Of a stretch of 28,962 bases of DNA, positions 21,726-28,932 are shown in pieces. The DNA is taken from positions 1 to 28,962 of the forward strand of contig CAZMHJ010000011.1 in assembly GCA_964566075.1 (NCBI GenBank), in the 5' to 3' direction. The notes below the pieces were generated by a model that did no database searches, was not told where the DNA came from, and saw only the letters and a program-made list of their open reading frames with translations. The stretch's first letter is position 1, and every line of letters starts with the position of its first letter. This DNA comes from CAZMHJ01 sp964566075 (GTDB lineage Bacteria > Patescibacteriota > Saccharimonadia > Saccharimonadales > CAIOMD01). Made by a program: the position numbers and the translations under genes.

Positions 21726-21784
21726 TAGCACCCCCTTTTGTTGCCAAAAGCAACATGTATATTTCAACGCGCAGTGAGGATACT

Positions 21785-21812
21785 TGTTACAATAAAAGTG
21801 TTGTAAAAGGAG
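21785..21812 (+). promoter_or_regulatory. Extended -10 promoter and ribosome binding site of the DUF3467-like gene
   Basis: TGTTACAAT (TACAAT at 21788-21793) is an extended -10. AAAAGGAG at 21805-21812 precedes the ATG at 21818. Confidence 0.6.
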
Positions 21813-21817
21813 TAGTT

Positions 21818-22045
21818 ATGGACCAGCCAGAAATGAATGTTACCGTCGATCCAAATAAGACACCAGTATATGCTGTTGATACGTATTTAATTGGCTCAAA
21901 CGAGCACGTATTAACACTCAACTTTGCGCAAGCTGTTGTGGGCAGCAATCAGCAAAATATTGTGTCACGAGTATCAATGACAACCTCGCAAGCAAAAGAG
22001 TTTCTTAAAAACCTCAGTGACCATATCGAAAAATTCGAAGTATAG
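21818..22045 (+). CDS. DUF3467-like small protein (75 aa)
   Basis: The frame is open upstream to 21668, but AAAAGGAG sits just before the ATG at 21818 and the extended -10 lies between, so the 75-residue product is correct. The sequence follows the DUF3467 pattern: a short acidic start, TPVYAVDTYLIGSNEHVLTL with an (E/H)-containing strand, LNFAQAVVG, then VSRVSMTTSQAKEFLKNLSD with the conserved SRV.M....AK.(F/L)L and a helix ending IEKFEV. The function of the family is unknown; members are small soluble proteins. Its stop lies four bases from the stop of the convergent SulP gene. Confidence 0.75.
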   Translation: MDQPEMNVTVDPNKTPVYAVDTYLIGSNEHVLTLNFAQAVVGSNQQNIVSRVSMTTSQAKEFLKNLSDHIEKFEV

Positions 22046-22049
22046 TGTA

Positions 22050-23738
22050 TTATTTTTGTTCTAATTTGTAAGCTTCGAGCGCATCGCCAATGCTAGCGTA
22101 ATGTGGCGAATGTTGTAGTTCTCGATTTAAACGATGCGTATGGTGAACCACCGAACGGATAGGGCCCTTGAGGCGGGCAACAGCAAAGGTAATATCGCGG
22201 TGTTTAAGTTCGCGTATGAGCCCTAATAGCATTTGCCCGGCGGTTGAGTCGATACTGGTAATTGTTTCAGCATCCCATAAAAACCAATGAACTGGTTCTT
22301 TAGATTCATCTATCAGCGAAAGCACGCGTTCTCTAAAATAATTTGCATTTGCAAAATAGAGCGGAGCATCAAAACGATACATAATAATACCCGGGATAGC
22401 ATGTGTCTTTGGTGGTCGCCCGCTATCGCGGATCGAACCGTCAGCCGCCTTACCAAGTACCGCATCATTAGGGAAGGCACTTTTTCGAATAAGGTTTGCT
22501 ACTGCTAGCAAGACTGCCAGCAAAAGACCTTGTAAAACACCAAGCAGGGTTACGCCGAGCATGGTGATAATTGCCAAAATGGCTTCGCTGCGCCAGGCGT
22601 GCCAGATTGATTTAAGCTCTTTGAAATCAAATAACTTGCTGACTGCAATGATGATGATAACTGCCAACGCTGACTGAGGTAGATACTTGAGCGTTGGTGC
22701 CAAAAAGATAAGGGTTAGTGCTGTAAGTGCACCGGCAAATAGCTGTGCGACTTGCGTTTTGGCATGGTTTTCATGGTTAACTGCCGTGCGAGTACCGCTA
22801 CCCGACACCGGAATACCACCAAACACACCCGAAGCAACGTTGGCGATACCTAAGCCAAACGATTCTTGGGCGATATTAATTTCTTCGTTCTTTTTTGCCG
22901 CAAACGCCCGGGCGGTAGCAATGGTGTTGGCGTAAGCAACCAACATAATTGCCATTGCTGGCACGATTAAGTTTTGTACTTCACCAAGCTTCACTGCGGG
23001 TATGTCTGGTAACGGTAGGCCGGTGGGAATAGCACCAACAGTGTCGATACCCAGTGTCTGAAAGCCTATAACTGCCGACAAGACAATAGTGCCTACTAAA
23101 ATAATCAAACTTGCTGGCACTCGTTTGACGGTCATCTGTAACAAAAAACTCAGCGCCATAATGGCAACGCTGAACGATATAACTAAGATATTACTGTAGG
23201 CAAGATTGTGAAACACATACACAATGGTGCCAAAAAAATTAAGGTGTGCAGGGCTTGGTAAGCCAAATAGTTTTGGTAGCTGCGATGCAATCACCGCAAG
23301 CGCCAAACCAGCCATATAGCCAAGTAATATAGGTCTTGATAAAAACTCTGCAATAAAGCCTACTCGTAAAAATACGCCAATGATACAAATTAATCCAATC
23401 AGTATTGCTAGTATGGCTATGAGTCCACTCGCTTGCGCCGGGTTTCCAACAGATAACGGTATAACAATCGCCCCAACCAGTGCTGCCATAGTTGCATCAG
23501 GCCCAACATTCAAATAGCGTGATGAGCTAAATAGAGCAAAAATGAGCATTGCTACCAGCGCTGCATACAGCCCGCTAATAAGTGGCGCACCCGCAAGTTG
23601 CGCATACGCCATCGCCTGCGGAATTGCAATTGCTGCCACCGTAGTACCGGCAATCACATCTCTACGAAGCCACTCTTTCTTATACCCTTTAATTGTCTTA
23701 AATATGGGTAACGATATTGTTATTTTGTTATTAAACAT
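22050..23738 (-). CDS. SulP-family anion transporter with STAS domain (562 aa)
   Basis: A SLC26/SulP transporter: a membrane domain of many helices (residues about 20-425) and a cytoplasmic STAS domain (about 440-556). Hallmarks are TVAAIAIPQAMAYAQLAGAP (the family's IP..MAYA..AG.P), SGLYAALVAMLIFALFSSSR, LNVGPDATMAALVG and FGGIPVSGSGTRTAVNHENH. The STAS part shows FLWDAETITSIDSTAGQMLL. Substrates in this family include sulfate, bicarbonate, dicarboxylates and others and cannot be told from sequence. For an organism of this type, bicarbonate or sulfate are both possible. TACAAT lies seven bases before the ATG on the minus strand, so the message is probably leaderless. Confidence 0.93.
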   Translation of the reverse strand: MFNNKITISLPIFKTIKGYKKEWLRRDVIAGTTVAAIAIPQAMAYAQLAGAPLISGLYAALVAMLIFALFSSSRYLNVGPDATMAALVGAIVIPLSVGNPAQASGLIAILAILIGLICIIGVFLRVGFIAEFLSRPILLGYMAGLALAVIASQLPKLFGLPSPAHLNFFGTIVYVFHNLAYSNILVISFSVAIMALSFLLQMTVKRVPASLIILVGTIVLSAVIGFQTLGIDTVGAIPTGLPLPDIPAVKLGEVQNLIVPAMAIMLVAYANTIATARAFAAKKNEEINIAQESFGLGIANVASGVFGGIPVSGSGTRTAVNHENHAKTQVAQLFAGALTALTLIFLAPTLKYLPQSALAVIIIIAVSKLFDFKELKSIWHAWRSEAILAIITMLGVTLLGVLQGLLLAVLLAVANLIRKSAFPNDAVLGKAADGSIRDSGRPPKTHAIPGIIMYRFDAPLYFANANYFRERVLSLIDESKEPVHWFLWDAETITSIDSTAGQMLLGLIRELKHRDITFAVARLKGPIRSVVHHTHRLNRELQHSPHYASIGDALEAYKLEQK

Positions 23739-23745
23739 TAGTCAT

Positions 23746-23751
23746 ATTGTA
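23746..23751 (-). promoter_or_regulatory. -10 element of the SulP gene (leaderless)
   Basis: TACAAT on the minus strand (23751-23746) ends seven bases before the ATG at 23738, with no ribosome binding site. Confidence 0.55.
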
Positions 23752-23769
23752 ACGCACATTGCTTATGCT

Positions 23770-23788
23770 TTGACAGGGGGCGTATACT
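23770..23788 (+). promoter_or_regulatory. TTGACA-GGGGGCG-TATACT promoter-like motif
   Basis: TTGACA (23770-23775), seven bases and TATACT (23783-23788). It differs from the element at 6497-6515 at one position only. A second possible -10 (TTATAC, 23793-23798) stands 17 bases from TTGACA. AAAGG follows before the ATG at 23822. Confidence 0.55.
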
Positions 23789-23821
23789 AGTTTTATACGT
23801 CAAAAATAAAAAGGTTACGAT

Positions 23822-24031
23822 ATGGAACAATTACAAGTTGCAGACATAAGTGATGAAAACATTGCTCGCCTTACGCGGATACTCCATCGGCTAGATGAAC
23901 AACGACCACTTACGCAAGAACAGCACGCCGAGTATGTGCATCACGACTGGGAGCTTTCCCGCGCTACGCTCGTACGTAATGGTCTAGCTCGAGCAGCCTT
24001 TACCGCTCGTGGTTTATCAGTTGCGGCCTAG
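23822..24031 (+). CDS. Small hypothetical protein (69 aa)
   Basis: I do not recognise this protein. It is soluble and mostly helical: residues 10-27 (SDENIARLTRILHRLDEQ), then LTQEQHAEYVHHDWELSRAT and a C-terminal helix, LVRNGLARAAFTARGLSVAA. Small helical proteins of this kind can be DNA-binding or protein-binding, but no helix-turn-helix is clear. AAAGG stands about eight bases before the ATG, and the shared 19-base promoter-like motif lies upstream. The next gene begins 35 bases later and may be in the same unit. Confidence 0.65.
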   Translation: MEQLQVADISDENIARLTRILHRLDEQRPLTQEQHAEYVHHDWELSRATLVRNGLARAAFTARGLSVAA

Positions 24032-24066
24032 ACGCACTGGTAAAAACCCTGTAGCATAAGCGGTAT

Positions 24067-24333
24067 ATGGCAACAAAATCAAAAAAACGAACCACTCCCG
24101 AAAAAGACAGCGTTTACTTTTTAAAATTAGTATTATTTTTTCTTCTTGGCTGCTTATGGGTCAGGCTTGGCAGTGGTACCGGCGTGCCTGTTCCTATTGG
24201 ACTTGTTTTTGGTGTTTTGCTTGCCAGCCACGAGCATTTTCAGATTGATCGTAAGATTGAATACGCGGTGTTACTAGTAGCAACCGTCCTTAGTTTTATT
24301 GCCCCTATTGGGTTTGTGTTGCATATCGGCTAA
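24067..24333 (+). CDS. Small membrane protein (88 aa)
   Basis: An 88-residue protein with a basic N-terminus (MATKSKKRTTPEKD), a hydrophobic region at about 17-53 (LKLVLFFLLGCLWVRL, then VPVPIGLVFGVLLA) and a second at about 66-87 (AVLLVATVLSFIAPIGFVLH). A polar stretch, SHEHFQIDRKIE, lies between them, so two or three membrane passes are likely. I recognise no family. No ribosome binding site is visible; TAGCAT nine bases upstream might be a poor -10, or the gene is read from the upstream promoter. It is followed by the pyrG promoter. Confidence 0.65.
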   Translation: MATKSKKRTTPEKDSVYFLKLVLFFLLGCLWVRLGSGTGVPVPIGLVFGVLLASHEHFQIDRKIEYAVLLVATVLSFIAPIGFVLHIG

Positions 24334-24341
24334 AAAATTAC

Positions 24342-24369
24342 TTGCATTCATACATTTTTGCCTCATACT
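24342..24369 (+). promoter_or_regulatory. pyrG promoter and leader hairpin region
   Basis: TTGCAT (24342-24347), a 16-base spacer and CATACT (24364-24369). The leader of about 50 bases contains a small hairpin with arms CTCAA/TTGAG (within 24384-24400) and the AGAGGGG site before the ATG at 24429. No run of G at the RNA start is visible, so the Gram-positive pyrG slippage control is not suggested. Confidence 0.45.
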
Positions 24370-24428
24370 AAAAGAAAACACGCTCAAATTTTGAGTGGAA
24401 AAATAGAGACATTTAAAGAGGGGAAAAT

Positions 24429-26015
24429 ATGCAAACGAAGTATATCTTTGTTACGGGTGGCGTTTTAAGTGGAGTAGGTAAGGGAATAACCGCCGCTAGT
24501 GTCGGAGCAATCTTAAAAGCGCGAGGTTTTAGTGTAAATATACAAAAGTGTGACCCGTATTTTAATGTTGATGCCGGCACCTTAAACCCAGCCGAGCACG
24601 GCGAAGTTTTTGTTACGAAAGATGGTGCTGAGACGGATCTAGACTTAGGCCACTATGAACGATATTTAGATATCGAACTAACACAGGCTAGCTCTACTAT
24701 GAGTGGCCGTATCATCAGGCAAGTAATTGAAGATGAGCGCGAAGGTAAGTATTTAGGTAAAACGGTACAAATTATCCCGCATGTCACAAATGCCATGCAG
24801 TCTGCCATTCTGGCGGCGGCCGAAGGTTTTGATGTGCATATTGTCGAAGTTGGTGGTACCGTAGGCGATTACGAAAGCACGGCTTTTATCGAAGCAATTC
24901 GCCAACTCAAACATAAGGTAGGTGCAAACAATGCATTATTTATACATGTTGTTTACTTACCGTATCTTGAAGCGAGCCAAGAAGTAAAATCAAAACCAGC
25001 CCAAAATGCAGTACGCGATTTACGCGAGGCTGGTATTCAACCCGATATTTTGGTTGCTCGCACCGACCATAATGTGCCAGAAAACATTATTGCTAAACTG
25101 AGCTTATTTACCGATGTTGAACCCGAAGCTGTCGTACCAATGCCAACGGTTAAAACGGTCTATTCAATACCAATTTTTCTAGAAAAACTCGGTATCGGCG
25201 AACTTGCTAGTAAAAAATTAGGTTTACCGCAGAAAAAAGCTGATTTAAAGGACTGGCAAAAACTGGTCGATTCAGTACTAGATGAAAAAGCCAAATCAAT
25301 TAAACTAGCGATTGTCGCTAAGTATCTAGATAACAAAGATACCTACGCAAGTGTCATTGAAGCCCTAAAAGCTGCTTGTTGGGCAGAGGGCAGAATGCTC
25401 GAACTTGATTGGATAGATGCCGAAAAACTCACCAGTGATAACGTCGAAAAAAGTCTTAAAACTTATGCTGGTATTGTGGTACCAGGTGGTTTTGGTGCTC
25501 GTGGTGTTGAGGGAAAGATTGTGGCAGCAACGTACGCCCTCCAAAAAAACATACCTTATTTAGGGTTGTGTCTTGGCATGCAAGTAGCCTGTATTGCAGC
25601 AGTACGGTTGTGTGGTAAAAAAGATGCCCAAAGTACCGAATTTGACCCAGACACCAAACACCCAGTTATCGATTTAATGGAATCACAAAAAGCAATTACC
25701 ACCATGGGTGGCACAATGCGGCTTGGTAATTATGACTGTAACCTACAAAAAGGCAGCAAGGCAGCCAAACTATACGGCGCAACAACTATTGTTGAGCGCC
25801 ACCGACATCGTTTTGAGTTTAATGCTGAATACGAGGCTGATTTAGGTAACCAGCACCTAAAAGTGGTTGGTAAAAACCCGCAAACTGGTTTAGCTGAGGT
25901 GATTGAATCCACTAAAAATACGTTTTTTATTGCAAGCCAGTACCACCCAGAATTTACCAGCCGTCCGATGCGCCCAAATCCTCTGTTCTTAGGCTTCATC
26001 CAAGCTGCAAAATAA
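24429..26015 (+). CDS. pyrG: CTP synthase
   Basis: Makes CTP from UTP, ATP and glutamine, the last step of pyrimidine nucleotide synthesis. The synthetase half (residues 1-270) has the nucleotide loop GGVLSGVGKGITAAS, the metal and UTP region DPYFNVDAGTLNPAEHGEVF and DLDLGHYERY, and the CTP feedback region VGGTVGDYES. The glutamine amidotransferase half (about 290-528) has the oxyanion strand GGFGARGVEGK and the triad C381 (GLCLGMQ), H506 and E508 (YHPEF). All catalytic residues are present, so it should be active. At 528 residues it is slightly shorter than most. Some loop residues differ from common enzymes (SGVGKG for SGLGKG; AGTLNP for PGTMSP). It stands alone with its own promoter. Confidence 0.97.
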   Translation: MQTKYIFVTGGVLSGVGKGITAASVGAILKARGFSVNIQKCDPYFNVDAGTLNPAEHGEVFVTKDGAETDLDLGHYERYLDIELTQASSTMSGRIIRQVIEDEREGKYLGKTVQIIPHVTNAMQSAILAAAEGFDVHIVEVGGTVGDYESTAFIEAIRQLKHKVGANNALFIHVVYLPYLEASQEVKSKPAQNAVRDLREAGIQPDILVARTDHNVPENIIAKLSLFTDVEPEAVVPMPTVKTVYSIPIFLEKLGIGELASKKLGLPQKKADLKDWQKLVDSVLDEKAKSIKLAIVAKYLDNKDTYASVIEALKAACWAEGRMLELDWIDAEKLTSDNVEKSLKTYAGIVVPGGFGARGVEGKIVAATYALQKNIPYLGLCLGMQVACIAAVRLCGKKDAQSTEFDPDTKHPVIDLMESQKAITTMGGTMRLGNYDCNLQKGSKAAKLYGATTIVERHRHRFEFNAEYEADLGNQHLKVVGKNPQTGLAEVIESTKNTFFIASQYHPEFTSRPMRPNPLFLGFIQAAK

Positions 26016-26091
26016 CTATTGCAAAATGATTACGCTAATGGTTCAATTAACATATTAGTGGTAAAAAACACAATGTACCGGGTGAGGGTAT

Positions 26092-28449
26092 ATGGCTAAA
26101 GCAAAAAAGGGGAGTAAAAACGTGGATCCACAAGTACAGGAGCCTAATGGGCAGCCTATTGAAGTTGTGCACGACTTAGATGTGCCGCAACATACAGCAA
26201 AGCAAGATAAAAAAGACGCAAAACACAGCACATTTAAATCAATACTATCAACAAAATATTTTCCGCTTGTAGCAGTCTTAATTGGTTTTGCATTCATTGG
26301 CAGCTACTGGGTATTGTTTAGCAAAGCGGCTGCAGTTAATGGGCTTACCGGGAACTACTACAATAATTCGATTACTCTGTCAGGTACGCCGGTAAAACGA
26401 ATCGACAGCACTGTTAATTTTAACTGGGCTGGTAATGCACCAATGTCTAATATTGGCGTCAATACTTTTAGTGTACGTTGGACAGGGCAGGTTAAGCCCT
26501 CTCAAACGGGAGTTTATAAGTTCGTCACAGTGTCTGATGACGGTGTTCGGGTTTGGGTTAATGGGCAATTACTCATCGATAATTGGACACAACATGCGCC
26601 TACAACAAATACCGGAAGTATAACGTTAACTGCAAATTCGTATTACGACATAAAAGTTGAGTACTTTGAAAACACAGGTGGTGCAACCATACAACTTAAA
26701 TGGACACGACCAGACGGCACTACAGAAGTGATTCCGAGTAGCGCGCTCTTTAGTGAGGCGCAACAACCATCAGCACCACAAAGTGTTACTACAAGACCTG
26801 GCGATAAGGCGGTCACGATGACCTGGAAAGCTCCTGCAAATCTTGGGTCTTCTGCGATTACTGGCTATCGTGTTACTCGTATAACAGGTGATAGTGTTGC
26901 TCCAAATCCATGGACAACTGTTTTGCCCGCAACAGCTAGCTCAGAAGTCTTTACCTATTTGCAAAATGGTACGACGTATCAATTTAGTGTCGCCGCAATT
27001 AATAGCGCTGGCGAAGGTCCTGCAACAGTTGTGAGTGGTACACCTCAGGCAGGCGCAGTTGTCACACCGCCAACTGGTACGAGTATTGTTAGTGTAACCT
27101 CGCCGTTTACCGTTACGAGCAATCCCTACAATCAAGATACAGAATACCGTGTAACCTCTTCGTTACGTCAATCTGGCGCGGCAAATCCACTACCTTTTGA
27201 CATGCCGAGCCGAGCAACACTTGCTGCTTCGCCTAAAAAAGCGGTTGCACACTACTTCCCACAGTTCCCAATCAGTATTGATAACGCAGACCCATCGAAC
27301 GATTACTACGCACGCAACTGGCTTACTGCGGGTGGCGAAGGCGGTGCTCATGTTGCCTATGGTGGCTACTTACGTGATCGACCACTTACACGAGCTCCAA
27401 TTACTGGCGATTGGCAACTGGCCGATGCCACAACAGAAGCAAAATGGGCTCGCGATGCAGGCTTAGACGGTTTCTTAGTAGATACGCTTGGTTGGACAAC
27501 TACGAGTGGCAACTATCAACGTGGCCGTAAGATTTTTGATGGTGCTAAAAACCTTGGTGATAGCACCTTTAAAGTAGCGTACATGGTAGATACTGATATT
27601 GTTTCGGGCACTGATTACGCAACTGCAGCAGCACGTATTGCGGACGCTTATAATTCCGGTGCTTATATGATGGTTAACGGTAAACTTGTTGTTTCGGCCT
27701 ATCGCCCAGAAGGTAACTCAACGCCAAGTTTCTGGCAAAATATCGATACTACGCTTAAAAATACCTACAAACTGCCGGGTATGGTCTTTATCCCCTGCTA
27801 TTCAAGTAATTGGAACGCACACACCACTTTTGATGCGATAACCTATGCCATGGGTGTATGGACAATTGGTAACGCACCAGGTGCGAACTCATCATACTGG
27901 AAGACGTCTGCAAACAGCGTTGGTAAGCCATTTATGCAACCAATTGCTTTTGGTGACTCTCGCCCTCGGTCTGGAATCTTTGACGAACAGCAAGGCCTAC
28001 TAACCCTTCGCGATCAATGGCTTACTGCTATTGCCAACAACGTTGACTGGGTGCAATATCGTACCTGGAGTGACTTTAGCGAAGGCGCACAGATGATTCC
28101 GTCACGCAATCATGGGTATTCATACCTCGATGTAAGTGCATACTATCTAGCAAAATGGAAGACGGGCACCTACCCAACCATCAAACGAGATGCACTATAT
28201 GTGAGCCACAGAATTTCTACTTGGGATAACCACAACACGCAGGTATCACAAACTAAATGGCAGACTCCTCGCAGTGCCAGCACGCAACCTGGCCAAAACA
28301 TCGTTGATGTTATGTCTTTCTTGACGGCGCCAGGTAATGTGACCGTTAAGGTAGGTAGCAATACTTATACCTATGCGGCTCCTGCCGGTGTGTTTAATAA
28401 ATCATTCCCACTTGCCAACGGAACCGTTTCGGCAACACTTAGCCGATAA
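26092..28449 (+). CDS. Surface glycosidase: anchor, PA14, FN3, GH71 alpha-1,3-glucanase-like (785 aa)
   Basis: A basic/acidic cytoplasmic tail (1-55) and one membrane helix (57-77, FPLVAVLIGFAFIGSYWVLF) anchor the protein. Residues 83-220 are a PA14 carbohydrate-binding domain (SDDGVRVWVNGQLLIDNW). Residues 226-318 are fibronectin type III (APQSVTTRPGDKAVTMTWKA ... YQFSVAAINSAGEGP). Residues about 380-730 match glycoside hydrolase family 71: KKAVAHYFPQFPISIDN, DYYARNW, GGYLRDRPLTRAP and AKWARDAGLDGFLVDTLGW. GH71 enzymes cut alpha-1,3-glucan (mutan, fungal wall glucan). A small beta domain ends the protein. It would let the cell attack alpha-1,3-glucan of biofilm or host surface. The catalytic acids are not assigned with certainty. 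GTGAGGGTATATG precedes the coding part, and the next gene starts directly at its stop. Confidence 0.88.
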   Translation: MAKAKKGSKNVDPQVQEPNGQPIEVVHDLDVPQHTAKQDKKDAKHSTFKSILSTKYFPLVAVLIGFAFIGSYWVLFSKAAAVNGLTGNYYNNSITLSGTPVKRIDSTVNFNWAGNAPMSNIGVNTFSVRWTGQVKPSQTGVYKFVTVSDDGVRVWVNGQLLIDNWTQHAPTTNTGSITLTANSYYDIKVEYFENTGGATIQLKWTRPDGTTEVIPSSALFSEAQQPSAPQSVTTRPGDKAVTMTWKAPANLGSSAITGYRVTRITGDSVAPNPWTTVLPATASSEVFTYLQNGTTYQFSVAAINSAGEGPATVVSGTPQAGAVVTPPTGTSIVSVTSPFTVTSNPYNQDTEYRVTSSLRQSGAANPLPFDMPSRATLAASPKKAVAHYFPQFPISIDNADPSNDYYARNWLTAGGEGGAHVAYGGYLRDRPLTRAPITGDWQLADATTEAKWARDAGLDGFLVDTLGWTTTSGNYQRGRKIFDGAKNLGDSTFKVAYMVDTDIVSGTDYATAAARIADAYNSGAYMMVNGKLVVSAYRPEGNSTPSFWQNIDTTLKNTYKLPGMVFIPCYSSNWNAHTTFDAITYAMGVWTIGNAPGANSSYWKTSANSVGKPFMQPIAFGDSRPRSGIFDEQQGLLTLRDQWLTAIANNVDWVQYRTWSDFSEGAQMIPSRNHGYSYLDVSAYYLAKWKTGTYPTIKRDALYVSHRISTWDNHNTQVSQTKWQTPRSASTQPGQNIVDVMSFLTAPGNVTVKVGSNTYTYAAPAGVFNKSFPLANGTVSATLSR

Positions 28450-28845
28450 ATGCAAGATAAGCTTAATCTACTCGCTTTATACGTATCATTGCTCATTTGT
28501 AGTGCCATGGTGGTTTTTCAAGCCGCTTTGGCGCTCGGAGCGCCCCTAGGACGCGTTGCGTGGGGTGGGCAGTACGAAACACTACCTACAGGGCTACGCA
28601 TTGGCAGTGTGGTCAGTATGGCCATATACGTGTACTTAATACTTTGTATTCTCAAAGTTTGGGGTAAAAATTCACCAATTACGGCAAAAATAGCCCGTTT
28701 AAGTGTCAAAGTGTTTGGATATTTCTTGATTGTAGGTGTGCTTATGAACGCAATCTCGCGCAGCCATCTAGAGGCTATTATCATGGCACCTACAGCCCTT
28801 GCGCTCTGTTTGAGCCTTTTGCATATCGCGTATAGGGTAAAATAA
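28450..28845 (+). CDS. Four-helix membrane protein (131 aa)
   Basis: A hydrophobic protein with helices at about 6-30, 50-70, 85-103 and 108-127. The loop after helix 1, ALGAPLGRVAWGGQYETLPT followed by GLRIGS, is a conserved pattern in a widespread family of uncharacterised integral membrane proteins of Gram-positive bacteria, so this is a known-type hypothetical protein. The function is unknown. Its ATG follows immediately after the TAA of the GH71 gene, so it is translated by coupling and belongs to that operon, perhaps helping place or regulate the glucanase. The last two bases of its stop codon form part of the hammerhead structure encoded on the other strand. Confidence 0.78.
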   Translation: MQDKLNLLALYVSLLICSAMVVFQAALALGAPLGRVAWGGQYETLPTGLRIGSVVSMAIYVYLILCILKVWGKNSPITAKIARLSVKVFGYFLIVGVLMNAISRSHLEAIIMAPTALALCLSLLHIAYRVK

Positions 28846-28912
28846 TTGCTTTTCGCCGTGTACGGCTCATCAGAACGACTATGAGTATAAAACTCGATTC
28901 GTTTAAGCAATT
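28844..28912 (-). ncRNA. Type III hammerhead self-cleaving ribozyme
   Basis: Read on the minus strand, all parts of a hammerhead are in order. Stem III strand AATTGCTT is at 28912-28905, then unpaired A (28904, position H17), after which cleavage is expected. Stem I is AACGA/TCGTT (28903-28899 with 28878-28874); beyond an internal loop (ATC opposite ATAG) it continues as GAGT/ACTC (28895-28892 with 28886-28883). The core CTGATGA is at 28873-28867, stem II GCCG/CGGC with a TACA loop at 28866-28855, the core GAAA at 28854-28851, and the stem III partner AGCAATT at 28850-28844, with the last A of GAAA pairing the T before H17. The cleavage triplet is UUA, allowed by the NUH rule. The stem I internal loop and the stem II tetraloop are where natural ribozymes make their tertiary contact. 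Stem III is the open stem, hence type III. Confidence 0.92.
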
Positions 28913-28932
28913 TCGACAAGCTATGGGCACGA

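Larger units (their letters stand above)
21612..21755 (-). ncRNA. Structured minus-strand transcript upstream of guaB1, with own terminator
   Basis: On the minus strand a possible -10 (TATACA, near 21762-21757) precedes a hairpin GTTGC/GCAAC (21754-21750 with 21744-21740), then an AAGGGGGTG ribosome-binding-like site. An eight-pair hairpin with one bulged base follows in the region around 21714-21686. Last is a 12-pair terminator, TAATAGAGCCGA/TCGGCTCTATTA (21652-21641 with 21632-21621), followed by TTTTTT. The terminated RNA would be about 140 bases and ends before the guaB1 promoter. It may be a small RNA, a tiny mRNA or a leader; I recognise no family. Confidence 0.4.

Noticed and set aside
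21740..21754. A preQ1-like riboswitch at the hairpin before the micro-ORF
   Set aside because: The loop-tail complementarity is only five A/T-rich pairs, and the conserved preQ1 loop and tail bases are missing.
28844..28912. A cloverleaf-like fold suggesting a tRNA-like gene
   Set aside because: There is no T-loop consensus, anticodon arm or CCA context. On the minus strand the same bases form a complete hammerhead core, which explains every stem.
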